Positions 27,383 through 35,819 of a stretch of DNA of 64,000 bases are shown here, piece after piece. The notes beneath the pieces were generated by a model. The model made no database searches. It saw nothing but the letters and a program-made list of their open reading frames with translations, and was not told the DNA's origin. The stretch's first letter is position 1. Every line of letters starts with the position of its first letter. The stretch comes from Streptomyces sp. NRRL F-6676 (GTDB lineage: Bacteria; Actinomycetota; Actinomycetes; Streptomycetales; Streptomycetaceae), in assembly GCF_000725625.1 (NCBI RefSeq), contig NZ_JOHS01000014.1, positions 1-64,000 on the forward strand, read 5' to 3'. Both the position numbers and the translations under genes were made by a program.

Positions 27383-28403
27383 GCGACCTTACGAGCCGTA
27401 CGAGGCCTTCGAGCCGGGCGGGGCGGACGGCACCGTCGCGGGTACGGGCCCCGGCGGCGCCGTCGCCCCGACCGGCACCGGCGGCACGATGGACCTCGCG
27501 GTGGGCGAGGCGGCGACACTCGAGCCCTCCCCGGAACCGCCGTCGGAAAAGACGGCGAAGCCCCGCTCCCTCTGGTCCGACGCCTGGCACGACCTGCGGC
27601 GCAACCCCGTCTTCCTCATCTCCGCGCTCGTCATCCTCTTCCTCCTCGTCATCTCCGTGCGCCCCTCGCTCATCGCCCCCGGCGACCCGCTCTCCTGCGA
27701 CCTGGCCAACGCCCAGGAGGGCTCCCGCCCGGGGCATCCCTTCGGCTTCGACGGCCAGGGCTGTGACGTCTACGTCCGGACGGTGTACGGCACCCGGATC
27801 TCCATCGGCGTCGGGGTGCTCGCCACGGCCGGGGTCGCGCTGCTCGGGTCGGTGCTCGGCGGGCTCGCCGGGTACTTCGGCGGGGTCGGGGACGCGGTCC
27901 TGTCCCGCCTCACCGACGTGTTCTTCGCCATCCCGGTCGTGCTCGGCGGCCTGGTCCTGCTCTCCGTCGTCACCAGCGACACCATCTGGCCCGTCGTCGG
28001 CTTCATGGTGCTGCTCGGCTGGCCGCAGATCTCCCGGATCGCCCGCGGCTCGGTCCTCACCGTGGGGCGGCACGACTACATCCAGGCAGCCCGCGCGCTC
28101 GGCGCCTCCCACACCCGGCTGCTGCTGCGGCACATCGCGCCCAACGCCGTCGCCCCCGTGATCGTCGTCGCGACCATCGCGCTCGGCACGTACATCGCGC
28201 TGGAGGCGACCCTGTCGTACGTCGGCGTCGGGCTCCGGCCGCCCACGGTGAGCTGGGGCATCGACATCTCCGCCGCCTCCCCGTACATCCGCCAGGCCCC
28301 GCACATGCTGCTGTGGCCCGCCGGAGCGCTGGCGCTCACCGTGCTGGCGTTCATCATGCTCGGCGACGCGGTGCGCGACGCCCTCGACCCGAAGCTGAGG
28401 TGA
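27375..28403 (+). CDS. Oligopeptide ABC transporter permease (importer 2, OppC type)
   Basis: 342 residues. A long low-complexity N-terminus (about 55 residues rich in Gly/Ala/Pro/Glu) precedes PRSLWSDAWHDLRRNPVFLI and about six membrane helices. EAA-like loop DYIQAARALGASHTRLLLRH. The N-terminal extension is longer than in the importer 1 paralogue. Confidence 0.92.
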   Translation: MPERPYEPYEAFEPGGADGTVAGTGPGGAVAPTGTGGTMDLAVGEAATLEPSPEPPSEKTAKPRSLWSDAWHDLRRNPVFLISALVILFLLVISVRPSLIAPGDPLSCDLANAQEGSRPGHPFGFDGQGCDVYVRTVYGTRISIGVGVLATAGVALLGSVLGGLAGYFGGVGDAVLSRLTDVFFAIPVVLGGLVLLSVVTSDTIWPVVGFMVLLGWPQISRIARGSVLTVGRHDYIQAARALGASHTRLLLRHIAPNAVAPVIVVATIALGTYIALEATLSYVGVGLRPPTVSWGIDISAASPYIRQAPHMLLWPAGALALTVLAFIMLGDAVRDALDPKLR

Positions 28404-28409
28404 GCCGCC

Positions 28410-29444
28410 GTGCGACGTGACGCGAACGCGAGGCCCGCGCCGGGAACGGCGGACGAGGCCGCCCCGCTGCTCGACGTACGCGACCTGCACGTGGAGTTCC
28501 GCACCCGGGACGGCGTCGCCCGCGCCGTCAACGGTGTGAATCTGCGGGTGGCGGCGGGGGAGACGCTGGCCGTGCTCGGCGAGTCCGGCTCCGGGAAGTC
28601 CGTCACCGCACAGGCCGTCATGGGCATCCTCGACACCCCGCCGGGCCGCGTCACCGGCGGCGAGGTCCGCTTCAAGGGGCGTGACCTGCTCACCCTTCCG
28701 GAGGAGGAGCGCCGCAGGCTGCGCGGCGCGGAGATGGCGATGATCTTCCAGGACGCGCTCTCCGCCCTCAACCCCGTCCTCACCGTGGGCGACCAGCTCG
28801 GCGAGATGTTCACCGTCCACCGCGGCATGTCCCGGCGCGACGCCCGCGCGAAGGCCGTCGAACTGATGGACAGGGTCCGCATCCCGGCCGCCGCCCAGCG
28901 CGTACGGGACTATCCGCACCAGTTCTCGGGCGGCATGCGCCAGCGCGTCATGATCGCGATGGCGCTCGCGCTGGAACCCGCGCTGATCATCGCCGACGAG
29001 CCGACGACCGCACTCGACGTCACCGTGCAGGCACAGGTCATGGACCTGCTCGCCGAGCTGCGGCGGGAGTACGCGATGGGGCTCGTCCTCATCACCCACG
29101 ACCTCGGCGTCGTCGCCGACGTGGCCGACCGGATCGCCGTGATGTACGCGGGCCGGATCGTCGAGGAGGCCCCGGTCCACGACCTCTACAAGGCCCCGGC
29201 CCACCCGTACACCAGGGGCCTGCTCGACTCGATCCCCCGTCTGGACCACAAGGGCGCCGAGCTGCACGCCATCCGGGGCCTGCCGCCGAGCCTCACCGAC
29301 ATCCCGCCGGGCTGCGCGTTCCACCCGCGCTGCCCGCGCGCCCGCGACGTGTGCCTGACCGACGAGCCGCCGCTGTACGAGGCAGGCGAGGACCGGGGCA
29401 GCGCCTGCCACTTCTGGAGGGAGTGTCTGCATGACGCCACCTGA
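28410..29444 (+). CDS. Oligopeptide ABC transporter ATPase (importer 2, OppD type)
   Basis: 344 residues from the GTG at 28410. [20 protein letters not shown], Walker A GESGSGKS, signature [15 protein letters not shown] and Walker [13 protein letters not shown] are nearly the same as in the importer 1 ATPase at 15810. The C-terminal [14 protein letters not shown] extension is present. The start of the next gene lies inside its 3' end (14-bp overlap). Confidence 0.94.
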   Translation: MRRDANARPAPGTADEAAPLLDVRDLHVEFRTRDGVARAVNGVNLRVAAGETLAVLGESGSGKSVTAQAVMGILDTPPGRVTGGEVRFKGRDLLTLPEEERRRLRGAEMAMIFQDALSALNPVLTVGDQLGEMFTVHRGMSRRDARAKAVELMDRVRIPAAAQRVRDYPHQFSGGMRQRVMIAMALALEPALIIADEPTTALDVTVQAQVMDLLAELRREYAMGLVLITHDLGVVADVADRIAVMYAGRIVEEAPVHDLYKAPAHPYTRGLLDSIPRLDHKGAELHAIRGLPPSLTDIPPGCAFHPRCPRARDVCLTDEPPLYEAGEDRGSACHFWRECLHDAT

Positions 29445-30459
29445 ACCGGTGTCCGAGCCGATCCTCGAGGTGACCGGGCTGGCCAAGCACTACCCGCTCA
29501 CCCGGGGCGTACTGCGCCGCCGGGCGGCCGGCGCGGTACGGGCCGTCGACGGCGTCGACCTCGTGCTCGGCGCGGGCGAGACCCTCGGCGTCGTCGGCGA
29601 GTCCGGCTGCGGCAAGTCCACGCTCGCCCGCCTCCTCGTCCACCTGGAGCGCCCCACCGCCGGCCGCATCCGCTACCGCGGCGAGGACGTCACCGGACTG
29701 TCCGGCCGCGCGCTCAAGGCGGTCCGCCGCAACGTCCAGATGGTGTTCCAGGACCCCTACACCTCGCTCAACCCCCGTATGACGGTGGGCGACATCGTCG
29801 GAGAGCCGTACGAGATCCATCCCGAGGCGGCCCCGAAGGGCGAACGGCGCCGGAAGGTACGGGAGTTGCTGGACGTGGTCGGCCTGAACCCCGAGCACGT
29901 CAACCGCTATCCGCACCAGTTCTCCGGCGGCCAGCGCCAGCGCATCGGCATCGCCCGGGCGTTGGCGCTGCGCCCGGAGATCGTCGTCGCCGACGAACCG
30001 GTCTCCGCGCTCGACGTCTCGGTCCAGGCCCAGGTGATGAACCTGCTGTCCCGCCTACAGGGGGAGTTCGGCCTCTCCTACGTCTTCATCGCGCACGACC
30101 TGTCGGTGGTACGGCACCTCTCGGACCGGGTCGGCGTGATGTACCTCGGCCGCATCGTGGAGACGGGCACGGACACGGAGATCTACGACCACCCGACCCA
30201 CCCGTACACCCAGGCCCTGCTCTCCGCGGTCCCGGTCCCCGACCCGACGGCCCGCGCCCGCCACGACCGCATCATCCTCACGGGCGACGTCCCGTCCCCG
30301 GCGAACATCCCCACGGGCTGCCGCTTCCGCACCCGCTGCTTCAAGGCGGAGGCGCGCTGCGAGACGGAGTCCCCCCTGCTGGAACTCCACGGCACAACGC
30401 CGATGCCCCATCCCTCGGCGTGCCACTTCGCGGCGGAGCGCACGGCGGTCGCGCCGTAG
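29431..30459 (+). CDS. Oligopeptide ABC transporter ATPase (importer 2, OppF type)
   Basis: 342 residues. Walker [11 protein letters not shown]-loop [16 protein letters not shown], signature [15 protein letters not shown], Walker [13 protein letters not shown], and the C-terminal [14 protein letters not shown] cluster. Long identical stretches with the protein at 16861 (for example [14 protein letters not shown] against [14 protein letters not shown]) support duplication of an entire operon. Confidence 0.94.
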   Translation: MTPPEPVSEPILEVTGLAKHYPLTRGVLRRRAAGAVRAVDGVDLVLGAGETLGVVGESGCGKSTLARLLVHLERPTAGRIRYRGEDVTGLSGRALKAVRRNVQMVFQDPYTSLNPRMTVGDIVGEPYEIHPEAAPKGERRRKVRELLDVVGLNPEHVNRYPHQFSGGQRQRIGIARALALRPEIVVADEPVSALDVSVQAQVMNLLSRLQGEFGLSYVFIAHDLSVVRHLSDRVGVMYLGRIVETGTDTEIYDHPTHPYTQALLSAVPVPDPTARARHDRIILTGDVPSPANIPTGCRFRTRCFKAEARCETESPLLELHGTTPMPHPSACHFAAERTAVAP

Positions 30460-30693
30460 GGCGCCGGGAAGCGGGGGCTCGCCACGACGGTGTTCGGCCG
30501 CCGGAAGGCGGGCGGCCCACTGCCGTTCACCTCCGCCGCACGTCACCCTCGCGGTACGGGCCAAGAGTGCGACTTTTCCGGCCCAAGATCGACGGCCGGG
30601 ACCGCGGAAGCCTGTTCCTCGGTAGCCTCGTCCGGCAACCATCCCCCCAGTCACGCCAGTTCATCGGTGACGTGCGTTCAGGAGTGTTTTTCC

Positions 30694-30936
30694 ATGCTCA
30701 AGAAGTTCTTCGTGTCCGCGGCGCTTGCCGCCACCGCCGTGGGCGGCATGGGCCTCGGCGCCGGTACGGCCTTCGCCGGCGACAACAACCCGGACGTCGC
30801 CGCCGGCGTCTACCCGTCGTACCAGGCCTGCATGGACGCGGGCTACGCCGGCGTCCCCCAGGACCGTTGGATCTCCTGGCGCTGTGACCCGGTGGCCGGT
30901 GGCCAGTACCTGCTCTGGGTCGGCGGGACGCGCTGA
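30694..30936 (+). CDS. Small secreted protein, 80 residues
   Basis: No family recognised. The ATG at 30694 follows AGGAG by about 10 bp. A clear Sec signal peptide (MLKKFFVSAALAATAVGGMG..., cleavage likely after TAFA, residue 28) leaves a mature peptide of about 52 residues. The mature part has two cysteines (in YQACMDAG and WRCDP) that could form one disulfide, several tryptophans, and ends YLLWVGGTR. It stands alone between importer 2 and the NmrA gene. Possible roles (surface or extracellular signalling peptide) are speculation. Confidence 0.8.
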   Translation: MLKKFFVSAALAATAVGGMGLGAGTAFAGDNNPDVAAGVYPSYQACMDAGYAGVPQDRWISWRCDPVAGGQYLLWVGGTR

Positions 30937-31015
30937 CCGATGTCACCGGCGGTGGAACGCGGGCGCCGCGTTCCACCGCTCGTCCGTCCCCGCCGAACGG
31001 CAGGCCCCCGGGCTG

Positions 31016-31921
31016 TCAGGCGCCCAGCACCGCCGGCCGCAGGACCTCCTCGCACCACGTCCGGAACGACGTCGTCCCGACGAAGGTCTCCGCGTCCGTA
31101 CGGGAGACCCCCTCGTCCAGCCCCTCGTTCCGCGCCCGCATCATGTCCACCATCCCCGAGGTGAACGCCTCCGGCACGCCACGGGACGTGAACACGGCCG
31201 CGTAGTCCTCCAGCGACACCTGCTCGTACCGCACGGGCCGGCCGAGCACCTCGGAGGCGATCCGTGCCCGGTCGGTCGCCGTCAGGTCCTCGGGGCCGAG
31301 GACCGGCACCTCGCCCGTGCCCGTCCACGTCCGGTCCAGCAGCAGCCGCACCGCCGCCGCCGCGATGTCCGCCGTGGCGACCGGCGGCTCCGGCCGGTCC
31401 GCGGGCACCGTGTCCGTGAAGGCGCCGCGCTCACGGATCGGCCCCGCCTGCCGCAGCAGGTTGTCGATGAACGTCGCACAGGCGAGCGCCCGGTAGGCGA
31501 CCCCCGAGCCCGCGATCAGGTCGTCCATGGCCAGCGAGGCTGTGACGAGCCCCGCGCGGCCGGCGACGGGCGTACCCCGCCCGACCGACGACACGGCGAC
31601 CACCCGCCGCACCCCGTGCGCGGCGAACGCCTTCGCCGCGGGCCGCGTGAACCCGGAGTACGCCTCCTCCAGGCTCGCCGCCAGCGGATTCGGGGGCACG
31701 ACCCAGAAGACCGCGTCGACCCCGTCGAACGCGCGGTCGACGACCTCGGCGTCACCGTGCGAGCCGACGACGACGTCGACCCGGTCGCGGACGTCGTCCG
31801 GGAGCTTCGCGGGGTCGCGCACGATCACCCGCAGGTCCTCGCCCCGCGCGGGGGCTTCGTCGAGGAGTTTGCGCAGCACCTGGCTGCCGATGGCGCCCGT
31901 GGGCGTGGTGATGAGGATCAT
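31016..31921 (-). CDS. NmrA-like NAD(P)-binding oxidoreductase/sensor
   Basis: 301 residues from the ATG at 31921. An atypical short-chain fold: ILITTPTGAIGSQVLRKLL carries the nucleotide-binding TGxxG, followed by RVIVRDP and VVAVSSVG. The catalytic YxxxK of classical SDR enzymes is not evident, consistent with the NmrA group, which binds NAD(P) as sensors or quinone/isomer reductases. Its divergent neighbour is a LysR regulator with operator-like palindromes between them, so it is very probably that regulator's target. Confidence 0.8.
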   Translation of the reverse strand: MILITTPTGAIGSQVLRKLLDEAPARGEDLRVIVRDPAKLPDDVRDRVDVVVGSHGDAEVVDRAFDGVDAVFWVVPPNPLAASLEEAYSGFTRPAAKAFAAHGVRRVVAVSSVGRGTPVAGRAGLVTASLAMDDLIAGSGVAYRALACATFIDNLLRQAGPIRERGAFTDTVPADRPEPPVATADIAAAAVRLLLDRTWTGTGEVPVLGPEDLTATDRARIASEVLGRPVRYEQVSLEDYAAVFTSRGVPEAFTSGMVDMMRARNEGLDEGVSRTDAETFVGTTSFRTWCEEVLRPAVLGA

Positions 31922-31974
31922 GCGGTCAAGTCTTCGCGCGCCCCCGCCCGCGCGTCCAATACCCTTCCCCGCCG

Positions 31975-32026
31975 ATTGATGCCCTTGGGGTATCAATGCG
32001 GGGCCTCATTGATACCCTTCAGGTAT
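31975..32026. promoter_or_regulatory. LysR operator region, two related palindromic sites
   Basis: Site 1 (31975-31997) is ATTGATGCCC-TTG-GGGTATCAAT, a palindrome with one mismatch. Site 2 (32008-32026) is ATTGATACCCTTCAGGTAT, the same half-site with a shorter right arm. Another ATACCCTT lies at 31959-31966. T-N11-A-type sites of this kind are typical of LysR regulators. Site 2 runs into the ATG of the regulator gene. Confidence 0.75.
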
Positions 32027-32831
32027 GGACCTCGATCTGCGCAAACTGCGCTACTTCGTCGCGGTCGCCGAGCACCGCCACTTCGGCCGCGCGGCCGAGC
32101 AGCTCTACATCGCCCAGCCGGTCCTCAGCCGGCAGATCCGCGCCTTCGAGCACGAACTGGGCTGCGCGCTCCTCACCCGCACCACCCGCAACGTCGAGCT
32201 GACGCCCGCGGGGGAGCGGCTGCACGAGGAGGCGCGCCGGGTCCTCGGCACCGTCGACGCGGCGGTCCGCCGGGTGCACGAGGCCGACCGGGGCGTCGCC
32301 CGCCTCGCCGTCGCCTTCGCCCCCGGACTGCACGTCTCGGAGGCGGTCCGCGCCTTCACGGCGGCCCGCCCCGGCGTCCAGATCGACCTCGTCCCGTTGC
32401 AGTGGTACGACCAGCACGCCCCGCTCCGCGACGGCCGCGCCCACGTCGGCTTCCTGCGCAGACCGTTCGACGACGACGGGCTGCGCACGCTCCCCATCGG
32501 TCACGAGCCGAAGGTCGCGTGCCTGCCCGCGGCCCACCCACTGGCCGGCCGCACCTCGCTGACCTGGGCTGATCTGGCGGGCGAGAAGATCCTCGACGCG
32601 CAGCAGCGCCGTACGGCCTCCGTCGAGGAGAAGTTCGAACTCATCGCCGCCGGCTACGGCATCGGCCTCGGCCCGCTGAGCGTGGCCCGCACCTACTCCC
32701 GTCCCGATCTCGTCGCCGTCCCGATCACGGACGCCGAGCCGTACGAGACATGCCTGGCGGCCCCCGAGGGCAGCCGGGACGAACGCCTGCGCGACTTCCT
32801 GGAGATCGCGACGAAAGTCCTGCGCGGGTAG
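32025..32831 (+). CDS. LysR-family transcriptional regulator
   Basis: 268 residues, somewhat shorter than the usual 290-310, mainly in the effector-domain C-terminal half. The N-terminal winged helix-turn-helix is clear: LRKLRYFVAVAEHRHFGRAA, QPVLSRQIRAFE, and LLTRTTRNVELTPAGE. The effector domain follows (LPAAHPLAGRTSLTWADLA). It has no ribosome site, and its ATG overlaps an operator half-site, suggesting autorepression and perhaps a leaderless transcript. Divergent from the NmrA-like gene. Confidence 0.9.
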   Translation: MDLDLRKLRYFVAVAEHRHFGRAAEQLYIAQPVLSRQIRAFEHELGCALLTRTTRNVELTPAGERLHEEARRVLGTVDAAVRRVHEADRGVARLAVAFAPGLHVSEAVRAFTAARPGVQIDLVPLQWYDQHAPLRDGRAHVGFLRRPFDDDGLRTLPIGHEPKVACLPAAHPLAGRTSLTWADLAGEKILDAQQRRTASVEEKFELIAAGYGIGLGPLSVARTYSRPDLVAVPITDAEPYETCLAAPEGSRDERLRDFLEIATKVLRG

Positions 32832-32953
32832 CGCACGGCGCGCCCCGCAGCTTCGCACGCCCCGCACCCTCGCACGCCGTACCCTCGCACCTTCGCGCGC
32901 CCCGCGCTCGCGCCCCCGCCCCCTCGTGCGCCCCGCCCCCCCTCGCGCGGCGT

Positions 32954-32988
32954 GGGCGGGCCGCTCCGGTGCCGTGAGCGGCCCGCCC
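32954..32988. terminator. Bidirectional terminator between convergent genes
   Basis: GGGCGGGCCGCTC (32954-32966) pairs perfectly with GAGCGGCCCGCCC (32976-32988) around a 9-base loop, between the ends of the LysR gene and the S9 peptidase gene. The preceding 100 bp are a low-complexity CGCACGCCCC-type repeat tract. Confidence 0.75.
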
Positions 32989-33014
32989 GTCGTGCGGTTT
33001 GCGTCAGGGGCCCC

Positions 33015-35147
33015 CTAAGCGATCCCCAACGACCGTCGCAGGAAGTCCAGTTGCAGCCGCAGCAGGTTCTCCGCGACCGTCTCCTGCGGGGTCATGTGCG
33101 TGACCCCTGACAGCGGCAGCACCTCGTGCGGCCGCCCGGCGGCCAGCAGGGCCGACGACAGCCGCAGGGAGTGCGCGACGACGACGTTGTCGTCCGCCAG
33201 CCCGTGAATGATCATCATCGGCCGGTGCGGGCCCTCCGCCGCGTCGACCAGCCCCGCGTCGTCGATCAGCGAGTTGCGCCGGTAGACCTCCGGCTGCTCG
33301 CCGGGCAGGCCCAGGTACCGCTCCTGGTAGTGCGTGTCGTAGAGCCGCAGATCGGTGACCGGCGCGCCGACCACCGCCGCGTGGAAGACGTCGGGGCGGC
33401 GCAGTGCGCCGAGTGCGGCGAGGTACCCGCCGAAGGACCAGCCGCGGATCGCGACCCGGTCCAGGTCGAGCGGGAACTCCTCGGCGAGCGCGTGCAGCGC
33501 GTCGACCTGGTCCTGGAGGACGACCTCCGCGAGGTCGTCCCGCACGGCCTTCTCCCACGCGGGGGAGCGGCCCGGCGTGCCCCGCCCGTCCGCGACGACC
33601 ACCGCGAAGCCCTGGTCCGCGAACCACTGCGAGGTGAGGTGCGGGTTGTGTGCGGCCAGCACCCGCTGGCCGTGCGGACCGCCGTAGGGGTCCATGAGCA
33701 CCGGCAAACGGGGACCGCCGGTCTCACGGGGGTAGTCCGTAGGCATAAGCACGGCGCATGGGATTTTCCGTGCGCCCCCCTCTACGAGGCTCACGCACGG
33801 GGAGAAATTCGGACTTTCCGCGTACGACGCCACGGTCGTCGCCGGCTTGCCGCCGCGAAGTACCTGCACACGGGGGCCCGGCCGGTCCGGCACCGCGCTG
33901 ACCAGCACGGTCACGCCCCCGGCGCGCACCGCCGAGTGCACGCCGGGCTCCTGCGAAACGCGCTCCACCCCCAGCTCGTTCACCCGGTAGACGTGCACCT
34001 CGCCGAGCTCCGGCTCGGCCGCGCCCGCCCCGGCGGAGGCCGAGACCAGGACGTCGTCGGCGGTGACGTCAAGTACCGCCCGCACATGCAACTGCGGCCC
34101 GGTCAGCGGGCGTTCGCCGACCGCGAGGACCCGCGCCCCGCCCTCGTCGGCGATCCGCACGAGCTGTCCGGAGGGGCTCCAGCACGGCACACCGGGGAAA
34201 AGATCGAGCCAAGTTGGATCTTCGTCGGCGTGCACCATCCGGGTCGCTCCGGTGTTCGGATCCACGGCCAGGATGAGCTGACTGCGCTGGTCGCGGGCCT
34301 GTACGAGGATCAGTGGCGCACCCGCCGCTGACCAGTGCACTCGCGCCAGATAGGGGTAGCCGGCGCGGTCCCAGACCACCTCCGTGCGCACCCCGTCCAG
34401 GCCGAGCACGAACAGCCGTACGTCCGCGTTGTCCGTACCCGCCGAGGGGTACGCCACGGGCTGCGGGGCCCGGCCCGGATGCGCCGGGTCGGAGATCCAC
34501 CACCGCTGTACGGGGGCGTCGTCCACCCGCGCGACCAGCAGCCGGTCCGAATCGGGGGACCACCAGAACCCGCGAGAACGGGACATTTCCTCGGCCGCGA
34601 CGAACTCCGCGAGACCGTACGAAACGCCCTCCGACTCCGGTGCGAGCAGCGCCCGGTCGTCCTCGCCCTCCGCGCCCACGACCCGCAGCGCGCCCCCGGC
34701 GACATAGGCGACATGCCGCCCGTCGGGGGACGGGCGGGGGTCGATCACCGGCCCGGCGGCGGGCAGTTCGCGCGCCGTACCGGCCCGCAGCTCGGCCGCG
34801 AACAGCCGCCCTGACAAGGCGAAAGACGCCAACTCGACGGCGCCGTCGGTGGCGTAGCCGACGATGCCCGCGCCCCCCTCGCGGCTGCGCTCGCGCCGGG
34901 CGCGCTCCTCCGGCGGCAACTGCTCGTCGGCGCCCGCGAGCAGGGCCGCGGGGTCGGCCGCGAGCCGTTCCGTGCCTCCCTCCAGGTCGAGAACCCACAG
35001 CTGCTGCACCCGGTCGGTCCCGGACGCGGACCGCAGGAACGCGACCCGCGACCCGTCCGGCCCGACCGTGAACGCACGGGGCGCGCCGAGGGTGAAGCGT
35101 TGGGTACGCGCGTGTTGGCGCGGGAAGGAAAGTGGCTCGGTCGTCAT
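33015..35147 (-). CDS. S9 family prolyl oligopeptidase / dipeptidyl-peptidase IV-like serine peptidase
   Basis: 710 residues from the ATG at 35147. An N-terminal beta-propeller (about 1-450, DPP IV type, with WSPDSDRLL and WSPSGQLVRI blades) gates a C-terminal alpha/beta-hydrolase domain. The catalytic serine is in GWSFGGY (about 570), the aspartate in HGLADDNV (about 653), and the histidine in SGVTHMTP (about 684). It lacks a signal peptide, so it should be cytoplasmic and cleave short peptides, fitting a region full of peptide importers. It is divergent from a small membrane protein gene. Confidence 0.92.
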   Translation of the reverse strand: MTTEPLSFPRQHARTQRFTLGAPRAFTVGPDGSRVAFLRSASGTDRVQQLWVLDLEGGTERLAADPAALLAGADEQLPPEERARRERSREGGAGIVGYATDGAVELASFALSGRLFAAELRAGTARELPAAGPVIDPRPSPDGRHVAYVAGGALRVVGAEGEDDRALLAPESEGVSYGLAEFVAAEEMSRSRGFWWSPDSDRLLVARVDDAPVQRWWISDPAHPGRAPQPVAYPSAGTDNADVRLFVLGLDGVRTEVVWDRAGYPYLARVHWSAAGAPLILVQARDQRSQLILAVDPNTGATRMVHADEDPTWLDLFPGVPCWSPSGQLVRIADEGGARVLAVGERPLTGPQLHVRAVLDVTADDVLVSASAGAGAAEPELGEVHVYRVNELGVERVSQEPGVHSAVRAGGVTVLVSAVPDRPGPRVQVLRGGKPATTVASYAESPNFSPCVSLVEGGARKIPCAVLMPTDYPRETGGPRLPVLMDPYGGPHGQRVLAAHNPHLTSQWFADQGFAVVVADGRGTPGRSPAWEKAVRDDLAEVVLQDQVDALHALAEEFPLDLDRVAIRGWSFGGYLAALGALRRPDVFHAAVVGAPVTDLRLYDTHYQERYLGLPGEQPEVYRRNSLIDDAGLVDAAEGPHRPMMIIHGLADDNVVVAHSLRLSSALLAAGRPHEVLPLSGVTHMTPQETVAENLLRLQLDFLRRSLGIA

Positions 35148-35324
35148 GCCCCGACCATATTGGCCATGCGCCCCCTTGTGCGGCCGTGCGCGGGACGATG
35201 CGCGCGCCCGGATAGTTATGATCACAAGCGCATAGTGGGTATGAACCCGCTGGCTGCTGTACGGATATGTCTGCCCCCATAGTCCGACCCCCCGCGTCCC
35301 TGGGATCTTTGGAGGTGAACCGCC

Positions 35325-35519
35325 GTGGCACTCTCGATTTCGGCGGTGGTGCTGCTGGCGATCATCGTCGTTCTGCTGATCAGGAAGTCAGGCCTGAAGG
35401 GCGGACACGCGGTGGTCTGCGTGCTCCTCGGCTTCTACCTCGCCTCCTCGACGATCGCCCCGACGATCAACGACCTGACGACGAACATCGCGGGGATGAT
35501 CGGCAGCATCAAGTTCTGA
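35325..35519 (+). CDS. Small two-helix membrane protein
   Basis: 64 residues from a GTG at 35325 with GGAGG upstream. Hydrophobic segments at about 3-19 (ISAVVLLAIIVVLLI) and 28-45 (HAVVCVLLGFYLASS), then NDLTTNIAGMIGSIKF. The middle is basic (RKSGLKGG). I do not recognise a named family. Divergent from the S9 peptidase gene, followed by two hairpins, so it is probably monocistronic. Confidence 0.75.
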   Translation: MALSISAVVLLAIIVVLLIRKSGLKGGHAVVCVLLGFYLASSTIAPTINDLTTNIAGMIGSIKF

Positions 35520-35524
35520 CGCAG

Positions 35525-35606
35525 GGGTCCCGCGCGCCTTCGCGCCCCCGGGACCCACGGAACAGGGCGGGGCACGGGCTCCGGACGCGAGGTCCGAAGC
35601 CCGTGC
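35525..35606 (+). terminator. Double hairpin downstream of small membrane protein
   Basis: First stem GGGTCCC/GGGACCC (35525-35556); second stem GCACGGGCT...AGCCCGTGC with an inner CCGGAC/GTCCG arm (35572-35606). Both lie between the convergent small membrane gene and the VanZ-RDD gene. Confidence 0.65.
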
Positions 35607-35819
35607 GGTGACCTTCCCGAGGTCCGGCTGCCCCGGATGCGACGGTGTACGCGTCGCAGCCCGGTTCTTTCACACCTCCGACGCGAACGGTACGAAGCCG
35701 GCCCGGGCGGAGGGGGCGAAGGCGAGAAGGGGGCCTTCGGCGTTCGTGGAGTCGCGCACGAGTCGCGCACGTGGACGAACACCACCCCCTCCGCAACTAC
35801 GACGGCCGCGAGGGGGTGT

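Noticed and set aside
24742-28161. A 1139-codon open plus-strand frame over importer 2
   Set aside because: It is out of frame with the clear transporter genes, with Arg/Pro/Ala-rich shadow composition.
33126-34331. A 401-codon plus-strand frame opposite the S9 peptidase gene
   Set aside because: The opposite strand has an intact catalytic triad in a full-length family member.
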